NCBI RefSeq assembly: GCF_000516985.1
Contig: NW_006917091.1
Span: 678,285-742,284 of the forward strand
Reading direction: 5' to 3'
DNA: 64,000 nt
From: Pestalotiopsis fici W106-1
Lineage: Eukaryota; Ascomycota; Sordariomycetes; Amphisphaeriales; Sporocadaceae
A program made the translations under genes and the position numbers. Below the pieces are notes generated by a model. The model searched no databases. It saw only the letters and a list, made by a program, of their open reading frames with translations, and was not told the DNA's origin. Numbering within the stretch: position 1 is the first letter of the stretch; each line of letters begins with the position of its first letter. This document shows positions 23,822-35,564 of the stretch, in pieces.

Positions 23822-26800
23822 ATGGGCTCTATTCAACAAGTCAGCCCATTGGACAGGGTGGTAAATTCGTGGCAGGAACATCATGACCGAAGTGAAAATT
23901 ACGAACACAATCGTCCTAATGAGCCTCGGGGTCTTTCGTTTCAGCTCCCCGAAATAGACACGGATTTCATGTAAGACGCCACACAACGGATTTAGCCAAA
24001 TACTTGCCCAAGACCTGACATATTTGCCTTTATAGCGACCCTGGCGATGCTGATGCAAAAGTCTATTGGCCATTACCAGATCAGTACGAGCGTGAACCAG
24101 AATCAGCGAATATGCCACCAGGGCACGAATACACGACTGGAATCAAGGCTGCTCAAGATGTCGTCACCATGGACCAGCACGGCAAAAAGTACACGCGCGC
24201 CTGGGAATCGCCTCAGATAAATGGATCTTCGGCAAATGGGAGGTTCATGTTTGGAAAGGAAACACCTAGGAGAGTAGGAGGTGGATGGGCAACATCGTCG
24301 AAAGGTAACTCGTCCTCTCCTATGCAGAGAGCTGTGCCAGGAATACTTCGGAGCAAGCACCTGGCTCGAGTCAAAGAGCCCGGCCTCGCGGGCTCATCCA
24401 CGCCTCCGCCAATTTCGCGATCGAGAAGATACGTGTTTGAGAGCGACGATGAGCTCCCGAGCCCCATTAGTCCCGACAGCTTCGGTCCGAGACCACCCAC
24501 GGCACCGCAGCCCTATACTCGTCATCATTTTGACGATGCAGCACGGGCAAGTCGCGAAATAGAAAGGCCGCGAACTGCGATACGATCTGACCGCCACGTC
24601 TCCCCTCGAATCTTGACGCCAAAGAGGCAGCACTCTGACCAGGGGGGCTCAAGTCGGACCCAATCGAGATCACCGACAACAGATGATTCCAGCAGACAAG
24701 TTGCAACGCCGGCACTTGACCGCGTACTCAAGTTTGAGGAGGCCGAAAAACACCAGACCACGGGCAAGGCGCCCAACTTTTCGCTGCGTCGTACAGGGCA
24801 TTTGCGGCCCATCGTGACGGATCTGCCGCGAAGGGAAGAACAACCACAGTTGCAGCCTATAGTCACGGATATTCCACCAAGGACCGAGACGCACGATTTT
24901 TACGTCCGAAACGACCGCGACTCGGCCATTGGCATGTCGGATCAGTCGAGATCTACCCGGGACCAATATCCAGGCAGTCCCAGCCACGAGAACTCGATGC
25001 TCAGCCATAGCAGCTCTCGGAGAAGTGAAGGATCTACTCACCACCCCGCCGACTTTTTCAGCCAGGGTATATTTCAGGTTGTTATTCACAACCCAGCGAC
25101 AGCCTATCAACTACAAAAGTTTTGTGAAACTCAATTCTGTGGCGAGAATGTTGAGTTTCTGCAAAAGGTAAGGATTTCGAGATGAAGATACGACGTATCC
25201 GTCCCGCGTAAGTACTGACTGCTTCGTGTCATTCGTAGGTCGAATTTTATCGGACCACCGTAAATAATCTCGCAGGAATTCTCGCAGATATTCACAAGAC
25301 TTTTGTATCCAACCAGTCGCGAAAACAGGTCAATGTTCCGGGCGACCTCATGGAAGCCGCGCATAATGATATGAAGTCCTTGGTTACCAACACTCTACCA
25401 TCCATGGAATCAATGTTTGACGGCATGCAGCAAAAGATTGAACAACTCCTCTTTGACGATATATACCCGCGATTCGTGCGCCACCAGGTGACCATGGAGA
25501 CTGCCAGGTCTCTGACCACCGACCGCTACCGGTATCAAGGACTTGGGGATTGTTTCTGCTTGTCAAGTCCAGCGTGAGTATTCCCATGGAAGCACAACTC
25601 CTCCGTCCATGACCAACTGACACGCAAATGATAGACAAGCCGATAACCCCGTCGTCTACGCTTCGGATGGGTTTGTCAAGGTCACTGGCTACAGCCGGTC
25701 TGAAGTGATACCGCGAAATTGTCGGTTTCTTCAAGGTCCCCAGACAGACAGGACAGCAATCAAGCGCTTAAGAAGAGCCCTCAGGGAGGAAAGAGAGTCA
25801 GTGGAGCTGCTGCTCAACTACAAGAAAGACGGTACTCCATTCTGGAATCTCTTGTATATGGGTATGCCGCGATCATTCATCTCCCAAGATTATCCCACAA
25901 GCTTACGTGAAAAACCAGCTCCTCTGTGCGACGATAATGGCAATGTCGTCTTCTTCCTGGGCGGGCAGATCAACTGCTCGACCACGATCCATACCAACGT
26001 GGACGTCATGCGGGTGCTCTCGGTTCCCTGCGACACACCGAGCCCCGAGGAGTTGCGCTTACAGCAGGAAAGCATGCAGCAGCAACAGTTCCAAGCCAGT
26101 ATGCAGCACCCCAAGCGCAGGTCATTTTTCAAGAATCTCATCAGCAATGCGCTGCCGACAAGCGCTCCCTCGACGCAACAGTCGCCGTCGTCATCGTCGC
26201 AGTCGCCGCAGCAGCACGAGCACGGGCAGCCAGGACAGTCGATGCCAACTGGAGGACCCTTGGGGTTTTCGCCCGCGCCCACGTCGGCTGGCTCTGAAGT
26301 TCAACAGCAGCAGCAACAATCACAACCAGGTCTGGAGGGCAGGGTGCTGGATCGTATGGGCGGGCGCGACCTCATGTCGCAGATGCAAGAGTTTTATAGC
26401 GCCTACTCCAAGTACATTGTGGTGCGGGCCGAGAACTTTAGCATCAAGTTCTACTCGGCCGAAATCGTCGAGTCGCTCGTGCCGACCAACACGGGGCCCA
26501 GCAACGAGCAGATGCTACCACCGGGCTCGATAGGCCCGGAGCGACCGCCGGCGCTGGCCCGACCGCCCGTGGTCGGACAGGACATCTTTCGCTACTTCAA
26601 GCAGCACCAGCCCGGGACCATTCAGGCCGATTTCAAGAGCTCGGTCAAAAAGGCCATCAAGTCGGGCATGCCCGCCAGCGCCGGGATTCGGCTGCAGACC
26701 CGCCGGAGTGCCGCGTACCGGGGTGACGAGAACTTCATGACGCACTGGACGCCGTTGAAGAATGAGCATGGCGCGGTGCACTGGGTCGTGGTCACCCTGG

Positions 26801-26835
26801 CTTCGCTGACGCCTGATATGCAGAATCCAATTTGA
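23822..26835 (+). CDS. RGS-LOV photoreceptor (regulator of G-protein signalling fused to a blue-light LOV domain)
   Basis: Five exons: 23822..23970, 24036..25167, 25239..25573, 25635..25861, 25919..26835, all in frame; 919 aa. Residues 1 to about 390 are disordered and Ser/Arg/Pro-rich. An RGS-like helical domain follows (about 393-520: GIFQVVIHNPATAYQLQKFC, NVEFLQKVEFYRTTVNNLAG). The LOV domain (about 539-640) has PVVYASDGFVKVTGYS and the flavin-binding core NCRFLQG, with the photoactive Cys at about 568, then DGTPFWNLLYMAPL and FFLGGQINC. A Gln/Ser/Pro-rich linker leads to a second PAS-like domain (about 760-919: YSKYIVVRAENFSIKFYSAE, HWTPLKNEHGAVHWVV). In known fungal RGS-LOV proteins, blue light drives cysteinyl-flavin formation and reversible binding to anionic membranes. 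The residue before RNCRFLQ is Pro, where the usual LOV consensus has Gly. The N-terminus upstream of exon 2 is less certain. Confidence 0.88.
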
Positions 26836-27182
26836 TTTTATTACGTACCTGAACATGACGAAAAATGTTGGGGGACTGAGTGAGGAGAGAGACTTGGGTG
26901 ACTGGTTGATAATCGTAAGGATGAATGGGTCGTGTGGTTGCGAGAAATGAGTCTACATATCATAGTCACTTGGATTGTTCTATAGAAGTTACGGGTCATG
27001 CATCTTTTAGATAGTAGAACAGCAAGGCGGACCGTTATAGGGCTAATCATTGTACATTACTTTTTGTATTCAAGGCAAAGAGATACACGCGAGACAATTA
27101 TATACTGTTATGTAATTGATTTGAGAAATAGTGCATGAATGACAGCGCTCTTGAATATAGCTAGACTATGATCTTCAGGGTA
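26836..27182. other. Convergent intergenic region
   Basis: About 350 bases between convergent stop codons. 3' UTR material is expected. Nothing else seen. Confidence 0.4.
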
Positions 27183-29420
27183 TCAAGGAAAAAGAACATT
27201 CTTCCGCTCAAACACCTTGTTCCAATTTCCGACGCTTGCCAGCCCTTTAGCATCAACTCGCTTTTCCCTCCTCAACCCAAACGGATCGGCCATGGCCGTC
27301 ATGCTCTCCCACAGCGCCCGGTCCTCGGAACTCTCGTACGCGCACCCGTGGTCCTGGACGCACCCCACAAACGGCCTGACCTCGGGCTCGCACACGGTGC
27401 CCGCGGTCGGCAGCTCGCCCGTCTGAAAGTAGCGCCGGACGGCGCGGGCGGTGCACAGCGACGGGTTGGACGGCGAGCAGTGGCCCTGCGAGTCCTGGTG
27501 CAGCACCACGCTGCCCGGGAACAGCTCGGCCGCGACCCGCCGGGCGTTGCGCAGCGGCGTCACGGGGTCGTGCGTGTTGCCAATGACGAGCAGCGGGTGC
27601 GACGTGTTAGCCCACTCGGCCGTCTGGAAGGAGAAGGTCGGCCGCCAGGCCGGCTCGATGCCGTAGCCGAGACAGCCGAGCTTGTTGCGCGCCCAGCTGG
27701 GGCTCACCCAGCGGCTCTGCGACGTGAGCTCCTCGAGATACGCGCGGTAGCTGTCCTGGGTCACGTTGGGAGTGCCGCCGATATCCATGCAGCCAATGGC
27801 TTGATTGGGACCCAGCATGGAATTATACGGCGCTACGCAAGGTAGACGCGGCAAGCTTGGAATAATTTTATTCTTGTCGTCCTCAATGGTGCATCCCTTT
27901 GCTGGTTCTAGTCTTGCCTGTTTCTGCGACGCCAAGTCCGTCAGGGCCGGGGATGTCGTGTTGCGTTCTTCGAGCGCCACGACCATGTCCCAGAATGTCT
28001 CCGCCGTAGCAAAGGAAAAGTATATAGAACTCAGCATGTACAGATGCGCATCGCCATATGTAATAATCTCTGGCCCAGGATTCTTCTTGCCACTCTCGCT
28101 CGAGGGCCTAGGCAGGGTAATAGGGATTGGGCTTGTCTTAAGCGATAATAAAATTGACGTGAAGCGGGCTTCAATGGCCGCAGGCGACGGTTCCGTATAG
28201 AGCGGGCATTTGTCCGGCCCAGCCTGGAAACAATACTCGCTAAACTTGGCCACGACCTTGTCCGAGTCGAGCAGTTGGGTGAGCCAGGCCCCGGCATAGT
28301 GGTCCGCGGGGTCGACTACGCCGTCCAGGATCAGCCTGCCGACCTTGTCGGGATGGAGCGCGGCAAAGGTCGAGCCGATGAGCGTGCCGTAGCTCATGCC
28401 CCAGTACTGCAGCTTTTCCTCGCCGGAGTGATGAGCTGTCCGCTTTGTGACTTTATCTTGGACGCGATCGTCGATATGTTTCATGTCCGAGAGAAGCCTC
28501 CGGGCCTCGGCAGCTCTCCACTCGCCTTCCTTTTCGATAATCTCCACCATGTCTTCGACAACTTGCGCCGTGTTGGCATAACGGAGGATCCCATCATCGG
28601 TTTCATCCCTGGCGCAGCTCGCCCCCAAGGCAGACGCCTTGGCCCACTCGTAACCGATGATGCTCTCGCTCGACCACAAGAGACCATAGTCGAGATCTCC
28701 CAGCATCCACGCCTGCTGATTAAATCCGTCTGGGAAGCATCGCAGAGCTGGGGTCGTATTGTTTACGCCCCGCGGATCAAAGGACAATATGTCGAAATAC
28801 TTGTGATTCTTTGCTGCTTCCCCGTGGCGGACCTCTCGAGTCAATGTCGCTGCATCGCCCGGAGCTTCGGGGCTATCCACAATGGTTTGAATGTGCCGCC
28901 CCTCTTTAAGAACTTGATATACCCCAGACTCTCCGGGTCCGCCGGGGTTGGTGACAATGGGACCGCCGTACCGAGGATCCGTGACCGGCACCTTGGCGGG
29001 CAACTTGATGACGGCAATGGCTGCACGCGGACCTATCGCTTGTTCTTCCGTCGAGGCGTTCCAGTTCAGTGGAACTGATAGACGGGCGCACTGAAAGGTG
29101 CCAAAGCACGGCGTATATTGAAGTGAGGGGCTCGGCTCGATATCGCCCCATCGAAACTCGTCGCGGTCGAGAGTCGTGTCGCCAGCATGCTGTTTTATTC
29201 CGAGGAAAGACGAGAGCCGTATAGCAAATGATGAATTGTTTATTGTCGGTTCGGACAGGAAGAGGGGGGAAAATGTCCAAAGGGCAAAGGCAGCAATGCA
29301 AACAATGTAGGGCCGGTACCGGCTTTGCAACGGCTGGTTCACCACACGTCTACGATCGTGTGTAACATCTTGTCTGCCTGAGAGATGAGTTTTAGTCCAC
29401 GAGTCTTTGGGCGACGACAT
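27183..29420 (-). CDS. Membrane-anchored TAP-like alpha/beta hydrolase (tripeptidyl aminopeptidase type)
   Basis: Single-exon protein of 745 aa. One hydrophobic segment at about 38-57 after a basic N-terminus fits a signal anchor, placing the catalytic part in the secretory lumen or outside the cell. The fold is recognised by GGPIVTNPGGPGESG (oxyanion region, about 152-166), FDILSFDPRGV, the nucleophile elbow GMSYGT with Ser at about 343, the acid loop VIGNTHDPVTPL, and the catalytic His in SQGHCS. This matches the fungal alpha/beta hydrolase plus TAP C-terminal family related to Streptomyces tripeptidyl aminopeptidases. Several N-glycosylation sequons and many Cys in the C-terminal half support a secreted topology. 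The codons are GC-rich at the 3' end. Exact substrates are not predictable. The start ATG lies just downstream of a poly-purine stretch and is the only good candidate. Confidence 0.88.
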   Translation of the reverse strand: MSSPKDSWTKTHLSGRQDVTHDRRRVVNQPLQSRYRPYIVCIAAFALWTFSPLFLSEPTINNSSFAIRLSSFLGIKQHAGDTTLDRDEFRWGDIEPSPSLQYTPCFGTFQCARLSVPLNWNASTEEQAIGPRAAIAVIKLPAKVPVTDPRYGGPIVTNPGGPGESGVYQVLKEGRHIQTIVDSPEAPGDAATLTREVRHGEAAKNHKYFDILSFDPRGVNNTTPALRCFPDGFNQQAWMLGDLDYGLLWSSESIIGYEWAKASALGASCARDETDDGILRYANTAQVVEDMVEIIEKEGEWRAAEARRLLSDMKHIDDRVQDKVTKRTAHHSGEEKLQYWGMSYGTLIGSTFAALHPDKVGRLILDGVVDPADHYAGAWLTQLLDSDKVVAKFSEYCFQAGPDKCPLYTEPSPAAIEARFTSILLSLKTSPIPITLPRPSSESGKKNPGPEIITYGDAHLYMLSSIYFSFATAETFWDMVVALEERNTTSPALTDLASQKQARLEPAKGCTIEDDKNKIIPSLPRLPCVAPYNSMLGPNQAIGCMDIGGTPNVTQDSYRAYLEELTSQSRWVSPSWARNKLGCLGYGIEPAWRPTFSFQTAEWANTSHPLLVIGNTHDPVTPLRNARRVAAELFPGSVVLHQDSQGHCSPSNPSLCTARAVRRYFQTGELPTAGTVCEPEVRPFVGCVQDHGCAYESSEDRALWESMTAMADPFGLRREKRVDAKGLASVGNWNKVFERKNVLFP

Positions 29421-29790
29421 GGCGATTTATTCCACAAGCATAGCAGTGGTACGAATAAAAGACACAACAGAACAAAGGGGGAAAACAACAAAACACGTAA
29501 AAGGAGGGGAAACCCATTATCCAGCGACGGCTTGGTGATCCCGCGAATAGTCGGATCTGATAAGGCCCCAGGCTGCGGGACCCGTGTCCACTCGATCCGA
29601 TCCTTCGGGACTTTGACCCCGCTGATCGTATCGAATCCCTGCACGTCAGTGTGTACTATGTAAGTACATTTCAAGCGCAATCATAGGTATGACACAGGGT
29701 GATGTTTTCATGATATATATAAAAACACAAGGGATACTCCAATCATATCTCTGTTAGGATGATATTCAAGAACTACTGATCGCCACGAAA
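29421..29790. other. Intergenic
   Basis: 370 bases between two minus-strand genes. It holds the promoter and 5' UTR of the alpha/beta hydrolase and the 3' flank of the oxidoreductase. Nothing else seen. Confidence 0.4.
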
Positions 29791-31692
29791 TCAAGGCTGG
29801 CTCCGGCCCGGTGCATTACCCTCTGCAAGGTTCTGCGTACTAGTCCCCTTCTTCATCTCCTCTCTCCACGTCTGCCTCTCCTGCTTGGACACGCCAGGGC
29901 CCTCATAGACACTACCATACAGGCCCGTGGCCCACGATGCACCATCCTTGGCCTTTTGACTCTCGGGTGTCTGGCTCTTGTTCTTCTTGGTGAACCGACG
30001 ACGGTACCACTTGCCATACGCCAGCAGATAGTACAGACGGAAACACAAAAAGGCAAACTTGTCGTGCTCGAGGTCCTCGGGGTACTCGGCGCCGAGGTCG
30101 ACGGCGGCGGCAATGCCCGACATGACGGCCACCTCGTGGGCGTTGACCAGGGTCCAGGACGCCGCGAAGCGCGTGTGGTTCTTGGCCTGCAGAAACATCA
30201 TCCAGGGGATCACAAACAGGTAGTGCGTCCAGCCGTGGCAGAGCTGGTGCCACCAGTCGCGGCGGATGATCTTGTCCTCGCGAATCTCGGAGTCGGTCCA
30301 CAGTGCTCGGTCCCGATCCTTGTTGAGGTAAATGGTCTGGAACACGTGCTGCTCAAAGGGTACGTTTTCGGGGAACTGGCTCTGGTAGTTGGTCGTGTCA
30401 AAGCACATTTCCAGCTTACTCTTGTCCTCGGAGTACATTTTGATGTAGTACATGGGCCGGAAGCTATTAACGCCAAAGTTGAGCCGTGAAGTCTGATCCA
30501 CGCCATTGGCCTTGGAAACGGCCAAGTCCTCACGGTAAAAGTTCTCATAGTGCTTCTTCATGTAGTCGGCGTCATTGTGGGTGATGGTAATGTCGTCGCT
30601 GAATCGGGCCGAGCCCAGCACGCGCTTCTCCTTCCAGTTTGCCGTTCGGCCGAGGACCTTTTTAGCTGTATCCGCCAAGCAGCACAAGACAATCTCGTCA
30701 TAGACCTCCTCGCCGGACGGGGCATCTAGGTCTCCACCAGTGGGATTGTGACCATCCTCGACAGGAGTTCTTGGTTTGAGTCTCACAATGACGCCGCGCT
30801 TGTTCCGCTGGACAATTTCCGTCAATTCAGTAGACAGGCGTACAGTGACACCTCTGGAAATGAGGTCCTTCTTCCAGGTGCCATAAAACTCTGAAAAGTT
30901 TGGAAAAACAATCATAGGCGGCTGATTGTGAACGATTGTGTTCTTGTCTGGTGGGTACCACATGCCATAGGTAGGTGATGTGCACAGCCGCTCAAACATG
31001 ATGGCAGGAACTTCGGGCGTCGCATTTCCAGTGCCGAGAAAGAGAGCCGTCATGGGGAGAGCAATAGTATTGATAAAGTCCTCCGAAAACATGAACAGCT
31101 TAAAGACCAGGCGGAGCGGCATGAGAGCGAAAAAGAGCTCAAACCAGCGCATAATCTTGAGGAGCCTGTACAGGCGCTTGACTTCCTTCTGGTGCTTGAC
31201 CAAGAGCTTTGTGGGAAACACATTTGACCAAAACGTCTCGTCCTTGCCAAACGACACGTGCAAGTTTACAGGATCGGCATGATATCCCTGCCTCGCAAAC
31301 ATGGTCGTGGTGTGGTGGAAAATGTACGAGCCGCCCTGGACGCCCTGGTTACACCACGATGCACCGTGGCGCTCCTTGTCGATGGGAATGGAGAATGCTT
31401 GGCCACCGCAGTAGTCGACGGCGTCAATCAGAGTCACGTCAAACTTCTCTGGATGCTGCGACAAGTGATAGGCAGTGGACATGCTACATTTCACGTCCTG
31501 TCAGCAAGCCAGATTCGGCTGCATTGCAAGCGCAACTTACCCAGCAGCGCCAGCGCCGACGACTAGTACACGCTTCCGTCCATCTGCAGACTTTCCATGT
31601 CCATTCTGCCCATTTTGGCCGTTTTGTCCGTTTAGAGCCATGTGTGAGGTACCTTGTCGTTCGATGTCGCGATCAAATGTATTATAAGCCAT
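29791..31692 (-). CDS. FAD/NAD(P)-binding oxidoreductase (amine oxidase-like Rossmann fold)
   Basis: Two exons, complement(31541..31692) and complement(29791..31483), give 614 aa. The intron splits the dinucleotide-binding loop: VLVVGAGAAG in exon 1 joins MSTAYHLS in exon 2, giving the GxGxxG Rossmann motif followed by VTLIDA and the acidic end of beta-2. CGGQAFSI and GASWCNQGVQGGSYIFHHTT follow, as in flavin-dependent amine-oxidase/NAD_binding_8 proteins. Hydrophobic segments near 170-200 and around 440 suggest membrane association. Two in-frame ATGs exist (31692 and 31641). The upstream one is given; the second gives a protein 17 residues shorter. A GQN triplet repeat follows the second ATG. 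The true substrate is unknown; related fungal proteins are annotated only as NAD/FAD-binding or amine oxidase-like. Confidence 0.8.
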
Positions 31693-32877
31693 TGACTTGA
31701 CTTGAAAGTACGCAAAATTAAAAACAGAGAGCGCCTTTCTACTTGTGAGCTCTCATCTATGTCTTCTTCATGGGCTACGAAAAAAAAAAAAACACATGTA
31801 CACATAATTATAGTACTATCAACATTCCCAAAGGCTGGTCGTTGGGCTAGTGTTGATGACGGGTTGACTTAGACCCGTTACGTCATTGACTTCAAGCCCT
31901 AAATCGTAGCTTTTGGCGCATCTAGATGAGGGCCCATGTTTGATCATCGGCAACACAGAGAAACCACGTGTACGTTGGCCCAGAGCTGACAAGTCGGAAA
32001 AGAAGACTAAGATTAAACTACATGTAGCCTATGCAGTTTTGACCCTAGGTGCTGCAAAGAGATCTGAAATTCGATACGATCTTGCATTGTGCAGCTGATG
32101 TGGGCTGGTGTCCGCATTTCGAGATGCTCTAAGGGTGTATACAATGTGGGGACATTCTCTAGCCTCGACATTGGATCCATTACATACATGTGCGTACGTA
32201 TCTATGTATGAATGCGCAATGGCTGCGGTCGTCCGCTTGCATGAATGACATTAGGTCGTCAATGAACGCCCGAGGACTCGTAAACATTTCCCCAGCCAGT
32301 CTCCGGAGATGATTATTGTATTATAGATAAGCACGTATATGTCTGCGTGGCATTTAGTTCTTAGTTATTATCAGCGCTCTTTCATGCCGCTGCAGTATGA
32401 TTGTTGTACTGGGCTAGACGTGAAATGATCTGCCATAATAAAGTAAATACATTTGAAAGCAGGAGGTCGCTTGTAAACGGTAGTCTCTGGTAACGCCTCC
32501 TAGGCCCGGGGTATCGAAGTGTACATTTGTTAAAAGTAAGAGAGAGATTATGCGCCTCTATCGCCGCCCATTTACGTACCAGCCCATTCCCACGTGAATG
32601 CTCAGAATAAAAACGTCATATCGCTCAACGCCAGTATTATTATGTGACCCTTGCCACCAGAACCAGAACAGTGGGCAACCAGTCCATCACCAGTAGCTTC
32701 CAAGCACCCGGAAAAGACACCGAACGGGAGTTTCCAAATTATTACCGGGTGCTGGAATGACTCGAGGAGATAGCTTCATTTGATGGTTGGAAGAGTTCGA
32801 GAGCGTGTTTCAAGGTATATCATGTGAAATACACTTTGTCTCTCGCAAGGAACTCGGCGGCTTGGGACGTGAAAAGG
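31693..32877. other. Intergenic
   Basis: 1.2 kb between two minus-strand genes, AT-rich, with an A12-like run near 31781. It should hold the oxidoreductase promoter and the 3' UTR of the next gene. No gene seen. Confidence 0.4.
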
Positions 32878-35564
32878 TTACACAGGTTGGATTCCTTCCA
32901 GAATTTGCCTTGCAGCTTCAATTCGTCGTCTAAAGACACGACTCTCTGAACCTGCGCGTCCATTTTCTGAAAGACCCAATACACATTTGCCCAGGCTGGC
33001 AACCATTCGCTCAACAAGCATTTGATCTTCCTTTTCGAGCTGCCCGATGGGCTTTTCTCCAAGGTTGATGCTGTCACAAAGGCTCGCGGTCTCACTCATA
33101 AGAGTCTCGGAGATCTTTTTAAGCCCTTGGTCCGGTGACTCGCAAGGGGTCAGGACACCATTGGGCTTCGGACGGTTGACCAGCGGAAAACTTCTATTCG
33201 TACCAGCCGAACCCAGGGACGAGACCGAAGGACGATGCATGTACGTAGCTGCACTGCTCTGAGGCCTTTGTATCAGCGTGGCGCGAGGTTGACTCAGGTC
33301 AGTATGCGAAGTCGGCCTGCCCAAGTCCAAAGTGATTCGTTTGCTCTTGTTAGGGGTGTGCGAGCGAGTCCTCTTAGGCGCGGTGGTTCCCTGTGCTGGA
33401 AAGTACTCCATGCCCTCATTATTCTCTGCTCTAGTGATCCTGCCTTCGGTTGCCGTGAGGAAGGAGTCCACACTAGAGAGAGATGCATTGCTACCTCTCC
33501 GGCCGCGTTGATATTCGCCATTAATGGTAGGTCCACGAGTCGTCTCAACAGAGTCCTCTGAGCTAAAGCTGGCCCGGCTGCCGCGGCTGCGTGACCGTGT
33601 CAGTTTCCTCTGCGTCATGCTGCCCATGGCGCTGTGGAGGAAAAAGTGCTCATAATCAAATGCATCTTCACGATCCTCGTGAGAAACCTGGTGCTGTACA
33701 GTGTCATGGTACAGCGATTCGCCTCCTTCACTCATGACATCTTGGAAGTCGGTCTCGTCGTCTTCAATATCATCGTAGCCGTCTTCAGTTCGCATGTCTT
33801 CGAGATCGTCGTCAAGCGCTGCCCCTCCATTGGCCATTGCGGGATAGTCGGTGGTAATTGCTTCTGCGAATCTCGTTTCGGTGTCCTGATTCCAACCAGT
33901 TCGTGGCGACATGGCCTCCTGTTCAGAGTATATAGAGTCGCTGATGATGGACATGTTGTCGTTTATTTCTTGGTCCTCATCATCGCCGATATCACTCTCG
34001 TGCAGACTTTCTACTCCGTCGTTCCATTTGTTGATGTCTTTCATGCTCTTGCCACTTGGCAGCTCAATCTTGCTGTCCGAACTGAGCTCCCGTGCGTGAG
34101 TAAAAGGACTGGCAGAACGCAGGCTTTGTACACTACGTCGTTTCATGCTATCTGCCCGAGCTTGATCTCTCAAACTTGAAAGTCTACCCTTGAGCTCGGC
34201 CATGTGATCCTTGATGTCGCGCATTTGTGCAGTGGAAGCAGATCTCCGAAGTCCTTTGTCATCGTAAGAGCCAAAAGTTGGGTTAAGGAATGTATCCAGC
34301 TTGGCATCTTCGAGGCTATCTTGTGTAGGTACTGCCGGTCGGGAAGCATCATCCTCACCGAGCTGCTCTAGGGTGTACTTGCTGTCGTGCATGGAGACTT
34401 TGCTCTTTGTGTATGCTGCATTTCCATAGACTGAGTTGACGTGGTTTTCATTCGGAGGACTGTCTCTCTTAGATTCTGCACTCCGAAAAGAAGAACTTCG
34501 TAACAACTGCTGATAGGAGCCTGTCACACCAAGTGCGCTTGAAGATCTTGGCGATAGAGTGGCAGGTTTGAAGTCGTTTGTGTTTAGCAGGCCATTTTCG
34601 CTCGAGATTCGACTATGTCCAATGAAACCCCTTGGTGGCCCCGAGTCGTGGTGTCGTTGTAGAGCAGTTCCTGGCCTGGAATATGGTGTCGGAGATGCCT
34701 CTGAACCACCCGAATCCACTGACAATGACGATCGAGCTCGGTTCAGATTACCCTCCATATTCTTATTCCTTGCGTCAGTCCTGTATACGATCTTTGCCGA
34801 GCAGTCTTTGTCGGAAGACAGCAAAAAAGGGTTTGCTCTGAACTTACTGTCAATCTCCGCTTAGCATTGGCAAGAATTTGTTCTGCCCTGCGACTCAATG
34901 CCGTAGAGTAACGTTCCTCGGCCTCTCGAGCAGCTTCCTCCTCTGGCGTCCTCTCGTCGGCACCATCATAGAAGACATACGAGTCGGCAACACTCTCCTC
35001 ATCATCACCCTGGAAGTTGCTATCCACAACACTGACGGAGTCGTCAAAGTCGGCAAAAGTTCCGGGGTTGTCGCCATTCGTAATCGTGCTGGTAGATTCC
35101 ATGGACAAGCGTCTTTCCCGATCTCGTGACATGACCTTGGGCTCCGACTTCTTCGTTTTCTTCTTCTTGGCGGCCTCATAGGCGGGGTTGTTGGACGACT
35201 GCCTCACGCCAAAGCCAGCCTTGTAGTAACCATTGCGCGGCGACTTGACGGGTCCGCCAACTGTACTCTCGGCCTCTGTGACCTCGCCGATATCTGACAA
35301 CATGGTGCCATTTCCATATATGATGGGCGTGGTGGGCGCGTGGGCCACATTCATGTTGTAGGCAGAGACGCCCAAGTCGAAGCCGCCGTTATTCCACATC
35401 ATTAAAGGCGACCGCGACCGGTCGGGGGAGTCAGGAAGATGGTCGGGCAAGATCATGTCGGGATTCGTGAGCGTGGGCGAAGGTGGCTGTGGATAAGGAG
35501 GAATCGAGCCCGATGATCCTGTCTTCCCGTGCGACGGGGCATACATGGCCATTTGTGCGGCCAT
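32878..35564 (-). CDS. Large disordered fungal protein, conserved-looking, function unknown
   Basis: Two exons, complement(34848..35564) and complement(32878..34761), 866 aa. The intron uses gtaagttcag and ends at aataag, joining AKRRLT to NMEGNLNRARSSL in frame. I cannot place it firmly. The sequence is mostly disordered, Ser/Arg-rich and acidic, with a charged helical segment (TPEEEAAREAEERYSTALSR, about 210-230) running over the splice junction. That is probably a coiled coil. A second helical part follows (about 330-345: MRDIKDHMAELKGRLSSLRD in the second exon), and the C-terminus (GQLEKEDQMLVERMVASLG, RRIEAARQILEG) looks folded. Similar fungal proteins are only loosely linked to septation or polarity, and I do not assign that here. 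The start has a good context (GCCATGG). Confidence 0.75.

Noticed and set aside
27168..27845. 225-codon plus-strand open frame
   Set aside because: Antisense to the TAP-type hydrolase, low-complexity Arg/Ala-rich composition.
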